Assembly: GCF_021869535.1 (NCBI RefSeq)
Contig: NW_026262712.1
Span: forward strand, 46,978,884 to 47,042,883
Origin: Mytilus californianus
Lineage: Eukaryota; Mollusca; Bivalvia; Mytilida; Mytilidae
Reading direction: 5' to 3'
DNA length: 64,000 nt
In this document: positions 23,801 through 35,600 of the stretch, in pieces
Layout: each line of letters opens with the position of its first letter
Position numbering within the stretch: the first letter of the stretch is position 1
Position numbers and translations under genes: made by a program
The notes under the pieces: model-generated
The model's database searches: none
What the model was told of the DNA's origin: nothing
The model's input: the letters and a program-made list of their open reading frames with translations, nothing else

Positions 23801-26800
23801 ATGTTTCTTCTAAACCATTGACTCACCTTATAGTTACAAATCAGTTGTATTACAATATATTTTAAACATTTACTAACAGGCACTCTATTTTCAATTGATG
23901 AAAATTATATTTGAATAGAAAAATATATATAAAAATATAAACACACCGCATGGTTAATTTAAGTAAAAAATGTAACATACAAAAACATCAAAAAAAAAAC
24001 TATAACACGTCATGAAAAAACTAAAAAGTAAAATGTTCTGTTGTAAAAAAATTAAAACAATTGCATTTAAAAGGCTTAATATACATTGCTAGCAAACCAT
24101 ACGTCAAAACATCCATAAGATGTACAACACTCGAACGCAAAGTCACTATTATCGATAGTCTTAGTAATCACAATTATCATTATACTTTTGTCATGATAAT
24201 TAACTGCTGAATTCCATCATACAACCTGAAAAGAAAGCAAATAATAAAATTATCATTAAAAGTAAATACAATAAATCACTTTTACCATCCTGTTTTTGTA
24301 ATTAAATGTTAAATTAAAGGTAAATCATCGGAAGGGGGGGGGGGCTTCAATATTTAATTGATAGCGGGTGCCGCTGGGGTTCAGGGATTTCCTATATTGG
24401 TTGGGTTTCGTGAGTGGTGTGTTGGAAAAGTGGAATACCAAAATGTCAAAAGAAGGAAAATGTGTGGATAAAAACACAGCAGGGAACACCAAGAAAGTTG
24501 CTGGGCTTTTCATATAACAAGTAATGGGAACTTTATTGACCTTATCATATGTTTCTGATAGTTGTCTCCACCTATTCACGTATTTTCAAGCTGGGAAATG
24601 TGACCTATTCCAGCGGCACGTCCTATCAACCTGTATAAAGGGATTGCCCCCCTCCCCACCCCACCCCCACCCGGGCCCCCGAGGCTAAATCCAGATTGGG
24701 ACACACGAAATTAATACAGCGTTTTTTATTTATTTTGTAATGGAATATATGGGTCAGAGATGACTACGGATATACCATTTGCCATGGTTAAAACCTCTAC
24801 CTCTACCTCCTAACCTCATTAATTCTAAACATTCTGTTTCACACCTGATAAAATCAAGGTACCTAAACAATCAATTGCCATTTTCGTTTTAAATACGGTA
24901 AAATCAGACTAAATTTGTTGTCTTACTTTGCTTACTTCCCCTACAGTTTGGCAATTGGAACCAAACAATGCAATTTCACAATAGTACATTCGGATATCCA
25001 TAGCTTTTAAGACGCAAATCATATAACTTTTTACATGAGTTCATGCAACTTTAGGATATTCACTGGAGAAATTCAATATAGCCTCATTTTTATTATTAAG
25101 GCATTTTTAATGAGAATGTGCAATACATAACATTTTGGAAAATTAGAGATAGGTATTTGTGATTTTTATTTGTAGGTAGACAAAAATCTTTTATAAAAAA
25201 GACTTTCAGCGGGAAAAGATGTCACTACCATTTTTATGTGAAATTGATGAGAAGAAACGAATGTTCAACTGTGTGATTAATCATTTATAGTAATAGTACA
25301 CAGATTTTAAACATAAGACGAGAACATAAGATATATATTGATAAACATATAGAGAAATATAGGGTCGTTAGACAAACTTTTACAATGTTGCACCACGGGA
25401 AAGTCAGAACGCTTACAACCTATTAAATATTGGACATCTCCATGTGTTTTCAATTTGTCTAAGTCATGTTTTGTCTAATAGGCTTTAGACATTTTGATTC
25501 TACGTGTAACACATATCCAGTGTTTGTTATTGTCTTTTATTCTTAAATTATTAAATAAATTTTACCATATGTTGATTTTCTTATTTGGTAGTAGTAACGG
25601 TTTGCAATTAAATTTTCTGTAAAATTTTAGGCTCTACTAAGCTAATTCAGTTCTGGTGAATGATCAGCGTTCAAGGACATATAGAGACAACATTATTTTT
25701 ATGTGTAATCCGTTTGTTTTGTTAACTTACAAACTCTCCTTAAATAACTGTTCTTATATTTTATAAAACATGTAAAATGCAATATACAAGTATTCAAAGA
25801 CATGTGTTCTTACACCATGATAAAATTATAAGGACATACGGCATGTAAACAGCGTTTGTTATGTACGTGTATCCTCTATTCATGCATTTCATCCCTCATG
25901 CAACATTATATATTTTCCCAAAAACATCTATACATGTTTAAAATAGAATGTGGAGACATGTTTATGATGTGTATTGGTAATTAACATATTCAATTATACG
26001 ATCAAAAAAGGTAATCGAAAATCAGATAGTATTGCGATCAAGTAATGCAAGAAAAAGTAAGCGTACATGCTGATCTGATTAAGAAAACATTACCTCATGC
26101 TAAGCGTTCGAAGGGTCCGTTAATGATTCTTGTAGCTGAAATTAAACGAATGATGCATCTAAACAACTGACATGCATTTTACTTTCATACAAAGTAATGT
26201 TAATTATTTAGTAGAGGATGAAGAAACATATATAAACAAATACATTTAGTAAGAAGTTAGATAAACTTATCTGTAGTTAATTTGTACCAGAGTCTACACA
26301 AGTGCAATCGACATGCTATTTTGAAAAGTATTTCACTCTAATTATTACAAAACAATACACCAATCTAGGAAATTTTTTTACGCAAACTTATACAAGTCTA
26401 AGAACTATTTGGTTCTTTTTTTACTGTGATTAACGATTACCCCAAAAATGGTGCAGCTCTTACCTAGTTTAAAATTGTTTTATAGGGAAACAATGTTGTC
26501 GCACAAAGATGCAAAAGATCAATAAAATATCAATATTCCATTTAATTTATTCGGTTTCAATTTCGAACATTTAAACTAATGCCGTTGCGCAAAAATGCAA
26601 ACAAAAATATTGTTGCGCAAAAATGCAGAACATCAGTAAACTAAAATATAAATATTGAAGTTCCTTCCATAGTTTTAAAAATTATTACAGAAAATAAAGT
26701 TGTTATGCAAAATGTAAAACATTACTAAAACTACATTTTGTAACCAACCATGCAACTATATTGATATATTTTACGTTTATTTTTTCTAACCAGATTATTT

Positions 26801-28600
26801 CCCGATGGAATTCATGCTTGCTAAAGGAATTTATGGGGCAAGTGTTATACAAAACGACGACCGCAGTAAAATATATAATAATCACATTTCAACTACCAAT
26901 ATAAAAACATTAAAACACACAAACAAATTCAACATTAATGAATTGAAATCACACGAATATTCCGATCCAAAAGGCCTATCTGTCACATAAACATGTTTAA
27001 AGAGATACAGATACCTCATCCAAGTGAGGTAAAATCATCAACTTGTAAACAGTGAGATCACTTAATCACAAGAACAGTAGAAGCTATAAATATATATGAT
27101 ATATGGTATATATGATCATGTAAACTTCTGGAGATGATGCTAATATCTATCAGAGAAGTAAAATATTTCACAATTAAGAAAACCAAGGAAACAAGCATTC
27201 TGAGAGTATTGCATGGCAATACATAGTCCCCTACTGGGTAAAAATTCATTTTACTGGACAAACGCTAACTTGTTCTATAACTTGTCATGGTGTAAACAAA
27301 AAGTAAATATCATGTCAATATCTTCAAGCATGACTAAAAACAGTGTTGAAAACTGATTATGAGTGAAAAAAAAAATTAGATATGATTAATAGTTCTCTAA
27401 AATTAGATATGATGCAATACAGTGTAATCTATTTTCAAATTATAATCAAATATAATTAATAGTTCCAAATACTTTTTCTTTCATTTGTCACAAACTAATA
27501 TAGATTTGTAACTCATCTATAAAATGTCAACAACTTTTATCTACACAATGTAATGTATTGAAATATGTACATTAATAAAAATAGATTATTAACTTATTAA
27601 AGGATTTCTCTTCATAACTTTTTTTTATATCTATAGCATTCAGAAAATTAGTTTATACTAAATAACAAATAAACCTGCCAAAAAATTCTTCAAATAATTT
27701 AACAAAGAATGTCTTTTAAAAAATGAATTATCTCCCTTTGTACAGAAATATGGTTTACATAGTACTCTAACATTAGATATGGTCCAGAGTTATGGTCCAT
27801 AACTCTAGACTAAATCATCAGACCGTAACAAAATTCGAACTTGATCTATAACTTGTCGTGATAAAACTATATACCAAATATCAAATCAATATATTCAAGA
27901 ACGAAGAAAAAAAATGTGGAAAGCTGATTTGCCGGACTGACGGATGGACAGACAGACAGATGGACAGACGGACAGATGGACGGAGTGCAAACCTAAAGTC
28001 CCCTTCGACTTCGTGGGTAGGGGACTAATTACAATTTCTCTTTTGTTAATACATTTTGTACTTAAATCACATAATTCATGTAAAAATCTATTGAATGAGT
28101 ATTTGCTGTATTTCAATTTTTAGGAGTTAAGATGCGAACAAACGTTAATCTTAGGGCTTTTATCATGTTTACTTTCATGTTGAATAAAATACATGATTCG
28201 ACCAAACATTTTCTTTTGAAATGTCTGTACAATGTAAATAAGAAAACAACTATACTTGAATCAGAACGTAAAGAAAACAAAAGTGAATATATATGCATTT
28301 GATCTCGGGAGTATCTTTTGAAAAGATTTTCCACAAACTGAGATCCAATATGTAATATAAGGTCCCATTCATAAAGTAGCCGGTATATGGACATCAATTT
28401 TTTTTATAAATATACCTATAAGTAACGTTAGTTGATTTGTTGTTCTTTATTGACAACCTTCTTCGATTTTGCTTTACAAACTTCATATTCTATACAAGTT
28501 TTTTTTCATACTAAAGGAATAATTAATTAGAGATAAATGTAGGAAATAGCGGTTTATGTATTTACGGTTTAATATATATTGAATGAAATTGAAAAAAATC
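20845..28600. other. Gene-free AT-rich stretch
   Basis: No exon, RNA gene or intact element found. Minor features are a pyrimidine/purine run at 24640-24680 (C-rich, could fold as a G-quadruplex on the minus strand), three copies of a 'gttgcgcaaaaatgca' motif near 26500-26630, and a repeat block at 27780-28020 ending in 'ggacagacggacagatggac', a mollusc-type repeat tail. ORFs at 24325-24579, 26703-26990, 27058-27261 and 27895-28397 resemble no family I know. Confidence 0.55.
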
Positions 28601-29055
28601 GTACTTGATCTGAATTTTGTGGTAAAATGTAATTTGTACAATAAGTGCTTGTACAAATTACAATTTGTACAAAATTTGACAAAAATTCACTTATAACTTG
28701 TACAATAATTTATAGCATGGATTTTGTTATAAAAAAGCATTGATACACACTAAAGAATTTTTATTCAATGACCACACAATAAACCTTATTTACAAAATAT
28801 AAAAATAGTTCTGTATCATTTGTTTGAGCTTGTGAGTGAATGATAGCATCGGGAATTGCACAACATATTTTTTGCTTTGTACTTTTACAAAAGAAGTGCT
28901 GCACCTCCACCCCCAACCCCCCACCCACTCACCCCCTCATTTTGCATTTACATGAACCAGTTTTTGGAAGCTTTTAACTGCTTTACGTAGCGAAAGTTGA
29001 AGCTTAGAAAAGCCCAGAAACCGTTACTTCGAATAAAGATGCGTCTTTAACAACT

Positions 29056-29307
29056 TCAATTTGATTTCTCCACAAATATCCTGTTAAAAATCCTACAGCT
29101 GTTCCTATATTCTCCAGATTCAATAATTACACCTAAGATATTTCGAGGATCAGTTGGGGCACGATCAAACTGAGGAATTGGTATAATGACATTATCTCCC
29201 ACAGCAAGTTCTGATAATTTCCATTTAGTTTTCTTGGTTAGATATTCGGCTTGGATGTGTTGGCCAGACAGTGCATGCTTCCTGTTACATATGATTGGTG
29301 TTTCAAC
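29056..29307 (-). pseudogene. C-terminal fragment of a transposon integrase-type protein
   Basis: An open frame of 83 codons without its own start is bounded by a stop upstream and TGA at 29058-29056. It contains GQHIQAEYLTKKTKWKLSEL, then VGDNVIIPIPQFDR, then PTDPRNILGVIIESGEY. The pattern 'QAEKM.KR...VGDxVxIPIPxVDRxxxDPRNxLGVI' is one I associate with the C-terminal region of KRBA2/SCAND3-like integrase-derived proteins and their source transposons in invertebrates. It lies inside the inverted terminal regions described above, so it is probably a leftover of that element's coding region. The part upstream of it is missing. Confidence 0.5.
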
Positions 29308-29501
29308 CTAAGTGTCATCCTGATTGTCACTCGAGCGAATTCCTATTATATTATCAGAATTGTCATTGGGGCCAATTTCTATTATACCATCAGAATTGTC
29401 ACTGGGGCCAATTTCTGTTATACTATTAGAATTAACTGGCATGGATGAATCAATTACATTTTCTCTCTCCATCTGGGTATTTTTGTATTTTGTAAATAAA
29501 G

Positions 29502-29507
29502 TTTATT
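29502..29507 (-). terminator. Candidate poly(A) signal AATAAA for DRAM-like gene A
   Basis: It is the first AATAAA on the minus strand that I see after the gene A stop codon, about 140 bp downstream. It lies within the right terminal region of the 28620-29600 transposon, so the transposon may supply the gene's 3' end. Confidence 0.4.
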
Positions 29508-29643
29508 GTGTGGTCATTGAATAAAAATACAAAGTCAAAATACAAATTATAATTTGTACAATTATAATTTGTACAATATGATAACTTGTACACAACACTG
29601 AAAACACTTCTGATTCTATTATCAAGACCGAACGGAGATAAGT

Positions 29644-32600
29644 TTAATAGCATGCCATGATAAAACATTCAAACAGTGCATTAATTACCTGTCCATTTTC
29701 CTGATCTCGGTACCTATTATGGTCTTCCTTTAACTGAACGTCTATTGTTATTACACGTAATTCTCTAAAACAGCTCACAAAGGTTATGACAAAGGCCATG
29801 ATTGACAGTGCTAGTAGCCATTCGGTTATTGTTGACAGCAAGAAAACGCCTCTTAGTTTGTCCTGGAAATAATTGAAAGAAAGATATATCCCCCAATTCT
29901 CAAAAATCATGTTTATTTGACTACAACGCATGTTACAGAAACACAATACTAAATACTAGTAGTAGGGTATCGAAGATTGATGTAAATATGTGTCTGTCAC
30001 CAATATAATTTTCTTCAGATGACAAAAACACTCTGTTATAACCAAAGGCACTGGTCACGCACTTTAAAAGTGTGGCAGAATTCAGCTGTTTTAATTTTGT
30101 GATATATTCATGTACATTATATATTCAGATTTTAGTGAGGAGAAAAGAAAACAGGTCTTAAAATACTTGTTACTCCTGAGCAATTTGTACAACTGTTCAT
30201 ATTGTAATCAATTCTACGTATCCACAATAGGTTACAAACAACATTTTATTTGATACCGTAATATTTGGTACTGTTTTACTTAGACGTATGATTAAGTCAT
30301 AAGCAATGCGATATTATACAATTAAGTGTTTTTTCTGAACTATTGGTCGTACTTCTATTTATTATTTTAAGGTCACTACATACGGAAAAGCTATTGGCGA
30401 ATTATAGTACGGGAAGACAATAATGCAATAGCATTGCATTTCTGCGGATTTTGATAAGATAAAGAATTTCCTTTTTACAATAGTCTATATGCACACGTGT
30501 TTTATAGTAAAACTTAACAATTCAAATCAAGTCGATGACAATACTGCGAAATCTATAAATCACATAAGCAAATATGAAATTTACCAACAAATACATTTAC
30601 CGATTAAAAATAAAGAAAATGTATGTATCACAGCATAAATATAATCAACAGAATTTCGGAAGGACTAAGTATGCTACCGATTGCGTCCCGCGAGAAAAAA
30701 TGTCGTGATTTAATCATATGTGCATATTCTATATAAAATTTGTAACCGCATAGTATCGTGGCGTGCACAAAGTTGAAGGCAACTGTAAAAGGAGCTTTTA
30801 AAAGTAGTTTTATACAACCGTGTTTAAAATATCTTTTAAATAGGAAGTTTTTTTTATGATAAAATGATGAATGCTAGCCATTAAAATCCACATTACTAAT
30901 AAGGTTATCAAAATTAAATCTATAAAGTATGAAACGAACATAGAGAAAACGGCAAAAATATGTGAAACTTGTAATATTAAATAAGCATAAAATAGAGTTT
31001 TTGACCTTAAATTTATAAAAATTCAACATATTTTCCCGCATTTTCGTATAATAGAATTTTTCGGATTCGGACTATGACGTCATACGAAATTCACCGCAAA
31101 AAAATTGAAAAACGGCCGTGGTGGATGCGTTTGGAATGTAGTTCGTTATGTGTAAGAAGTAGTAATTTGGAAGGATTAATATTCGAAAATGGAAGAATCG
31201 GTAAGAAAAAATATCTAATTGCTATTTTTTTATTTCAAAATAACTTGATGTTTCAAATGTGCATAACAAGAGATTTAAAAAAATCTGCAAAATATGAATG
31301 ATTCGATAGTCCAGGCTGAACACCTGAATTGTTTTAATGTCCAGCTATTATGTTACAATTTAAAGAAATGGCGTTTTAACGCTATTTTCTGAATAGGGTC
31401 CACGACATAGTCGCTTATTATTTCCATTACACTGCTCTTAGCATATATCTATTTACATTTCCAGAATGTGCATATGCTGCACTTTGTTGTTAAAAAAAAG
31501 AAATATGTTGAACGTTTATGTTTAAAGCTATGTGATAAACTAAGTGTCCAGTGTTTTTGTTACGCGTTTGTTTTCTGGGGGAAAATGCCGACGTCGTAAA
31601 TGATTGAAGTAATTTGAAGACGTTACGTTTGTGTACTCAGCTTTATGCACGCCGTCTATGTAAAATACTATAACTTGATTCAGGAAAAATCTCAATGAAA
31701 GCCATCACCTACATCGAATACAAAAACTTATTAATTGAAGCGGTGATCTATATTTTTAATTTCTCGTGACCTTTGTACATCGAAATATACTTAAGAGAAG
31801 GAAATATTAGAAAAGTCTTCCTTCAGTTTGTTTACTAACTTAAATAATACATTTTCAGAAATGTAGATCACTTTAATATATATAATACGTACCCATTTTG
31901 TGTACTCCGGATGTGCCTTCCGCTGCATTTTATAATACGTTTTTGAAAAAGAAACTTAATCGAAAGTTAAGGCAATTATCAATTAGTGGTGAGAAGTGAC
32001 AACAGCTTAATGTTTTAGGGGGGACATACATTGCATTTCTGCAAATAAAATAACATTTTTATACTTCATATATTGTGGGTTTAACGCGTCAAGCAGACGA
32101 AAATAAATATTTTTAAGTGGAACTTCTTAGGCTTACATCATGTAGAAAAACACACTCCACGCACAATACATGAGAAAACTATTATATTTTGAATAAGGAG
32201 AATTCATGAACCTTATGAAGCCTTTTTGTATAGTAAAAATCTTGAAATTGCTGAGAGTTATTTAGTATTTTGTCAGCAAAGATCTTGAGAGAGTTTCAGT
32301 TAACCTCTTTAAATTTCCGGGTTTTAAATATTCAATGCGCGTTTTTAAAACAATATCTGATGTTAATCAATTACGATAAAAAAAGGATACACAGCAAAAA
32401 TATTATGCAAGTGGCAATAGAATTAATAATTTGCCACACAAACTCCCATCTTGCTCTCTGTAGCTTAAATGTGAAAGCTGTTTGCAACCAAAGGTATCCC
32501 ACTGCCAGTGTAAAACAAAGGAAAGCACCTGTATAATGAGGTGGCTTCATGGTATCCACCTGTAAAATAAACATACATTATATTAAAACTTGATTAGCAC

Positions 32601-35600
32601 TTCTTCATTTATCAAGGGATTATTTTTTCATTAAAAGACGAAATCTTGCAAACCATTTACACTTGTTTTGATGATTTGATGATTTGAGAACTCACATACA
32701 AATTATATTGTGTTTCTCATCTTAAAATAAGAAAGCAAGTAATTCAGAACAAATTCAATAACTAAATATATATTAAGTAACCTAAAATGTTTTCTCCTAA
32801 TAAGTTTTGACAATTATTTCAACATTTGCTATAATGAAAAAGGTAATATAAGGGAGAGGTTACACATTACTTTAGGTTTTGCTTAATATACACATTATCA
32901 TCTTTATCTAATTAAAAAAGCAAACAAATTATGTCAACGCTTACTTGAAAACATGCTACCAATAAGAGACCTAATGACGACAATATAGCTAGAACAAGTC
33001 CAGCAGTATTTGCTCTCTGCCAGTGTTTACTAAAATTTGCTCGGTTTCTTGTCATCTTTTCTCTGATAAATAGAAATCTCATTTCAGCATTTGCAGCCAC
33101 TGAAAATAAGAATTTGAACTCAACATCAGGTTGGCATGTATACTTGTTCACATGTAAATTACTATACAACATTACAATGTAATTAAAAGTTAGAAGAGAT
33201 GTATGCAGCAGCAAATGTGTTTTATTTCCGTTGTTTTGGGATAAACGTTGAAAACATCGTTTGTTAAAGCATCACCAATTATCAACAGGGGTTGTTGAAG
33301 CGTTTGTCAACTAAACATAGGTTAAAGTCAAAAGTCAATGGCAGTTATAAATGGTTCAATACAGTCTGCATAGATGATACATCAGTTTGGTATAAGACAA
33401 TTTTCATTTTTGTTTTATAGTCATCTCAAAGAATAAATAATCAGAAAAATTTGTTGGTAGCTTACTTCGAATAATCGTTTGTTAAGTCTGTATAAAATTG
33501 ATACAGACGTACCAGACACTACCATGGACTTGGATGGCAAAGAATTCATTGTATCCATTAAATCATATCATTCTATTTGGAAAACAAATATATGACCAAT
33601 TGGCCATATAAAATTTAATATGCTTCTAAAATTAAGACTTTTATAATAATTTTATCACAATTTACTTTGAACTGATTTGTGTAAAATTGTATATCCTCAT
33701 TTGTCCCCAAATATCATAAGTAAGAAACAACATTGTGTTCATAACATGAATAAAATGAAGGTATAATGTTGTTAAGGGTCCAGCTGAAGCCCGACTCCGG
33801 GTGCGGGAATTTCTCGCTGCGTTGAAGACCCATTGGTGGCCTTGGGCTGTGTTCTGCTCTTCGGTCGGGTTGTTGTCTCTTTCACACATTCCCCGTTTCC
33901 ATTCTCAATTCTGTAATTATTTCAATCGGCAATCCTCGGGTGAATCCGAATCGGATACTCTTAACGAATCGGCCGAGTTGTGACGAATGATAATGATCTA
34001 TCCACAAAATTCGTATCATAATGTATTGGATATTGATCGTGCAACTGCATCAATATATAATATCCATTTAAAATCATTACTGTAGGTTTTGGTCCAATTT
34101 GAAACTTCCACTTCAAAACTGATTAAAAAAACTTACACATGATAGCTGACACAGCAACACAGAACGTAAATATACCACTCTCTGGTTCTTCTACGCCAGT
34201 ATAACTAAAAACAAAATTAAAAAAAGATCTTAATAAATATGGATTTTGAAAAGAGTAAAGGATTTATTGTACTCTTTGTAAATGTTTATAATAAATTGCT
34301 CACTAACTAGTAGATGTTCTTGTTTACAGATTGTGTTTGTTCCATACTCATTCATTTTATCAGTGTATTTGTTTTTAGATAAACCAAATTTGCGTTTTAT
34401 TCTTGTCTCTGAAATGTTTGAATTTTATATATATCTAGGGCATGCTATGCCTTAAAAAAAATTCCAGATGCACAGGTTTGTCTGCACTCAGATAAATTTC
34501 ATAGGGTCCACATGAACCTTAATTGCCTTCAATTGAATAAGTGAAATTTTATTGTGATAACCGATTCTTTTGACGCGATTGGTTTTCTGTAGGTTCATAA
34601 TATGTGTGTCTGTGTGTCGGTAACTTACTTTATGGGGGGGGGGGGGGGGGATTTGAACTCTGATGCTTCTTTTTCGTACAGAAAACACTATAATAGTCTT
34701 AGTGAGATATTTTATACAAGCTGTGAACAATGTAAATTATCTGGAAAGACTGATTCGAGCAAAAATGAAGAAAAATAATTTATCCTTATCGGGGGTCAAT
34801 GGATATATAGATGAGGGTCTTGAGAGAGAGATTCTTCAATTCTCTATTCTTTAATTTTTTAAAAGCCATTTTTCTCTATTGGTTGCTCATTGTTCTTTAT
34901 TCTTTATACTTTTACACCCCATTTTTCTCTATTTTTTATTTTTGGGCACATTTTTCTGTAGTATTGGTTATTCTATATTCTGTAAATCCCATCCAGTCCA
35001 TCATAGATCTAGATACGTGTATTAGTCCAAGCCTTACCTAATATATGGAAAATCTGGAAATGTGTGATTCTGTGCAACAGCTAGCCCATATCTGTGAGAA
35101 AAATACATATTTACGTTTATACGAAAGGGCAAATAGAAATGATTGAGAAAAAGTATATTTCTGAAGAGCATAAGGAAATTTGAAGTATTTTACAAGTTTA
35201 GTGAGACGTATATAACAATAAACTCATCTTTATAAATACATACATACTTTAAATAAAACGGAAACAATAAATCAAAATTAATAACAATCACGTCTGCATT
35301 TATTATAAGTATCAGATCATAAAACTATATCTATTCGCGAATGTTCCATGAATCACATCTCAAAATTCACACATATTCGAGTAATAATAAATACAGAAAC
35401 TGACACAAAATCACGTATCTATTGCTTTTATGATCTTGTACACGTCCAAAAAATGAAAATAATAATTTACAAATTTTCTGCGTCCGAAGCGCTTTTCTGG
35501 ATACAACTATATGTTATAGAAAATATATTTGTTTTATTCACACACTACAATAACATAACATCTAGCATTTGCTAGTTTAAGTTGGCTTTTTGCAAAGGGG

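Larger units (their letters stand above)
28620..29600 (-). mobile_element. Transposon remnant with inverted terminal regions
   Basis: Left 28740-28808 ('ttattcaatgaccacacaat', then aaaccttatttacaaaatat) is mirrored at 29475-29537 ('attgtgtggtcattgaataa'). Outside these, both ends carry clusters of TTGTACAA-type palindromes (28630-28710 and 29545-29592). The interior carries a coding fragment (next entry). It ends about 45 bp from the stop codon of DRAM-like gene A. I could not define a target-site duplication. Confidence 0.65.

Noticed and set aside
31893-31925. A 30-bp mini-exon starting after TGCAG as exon 6 of gene A
   Set aside because: It would need a phase-0 donor in exon 5, which is not available; the longer 62-bp version from 31954 joins in phase.
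33801-33983. 60-codon plus-strand ORF
   Set aside because: It covers a dispersed repeat that recurs at 40978-41118.
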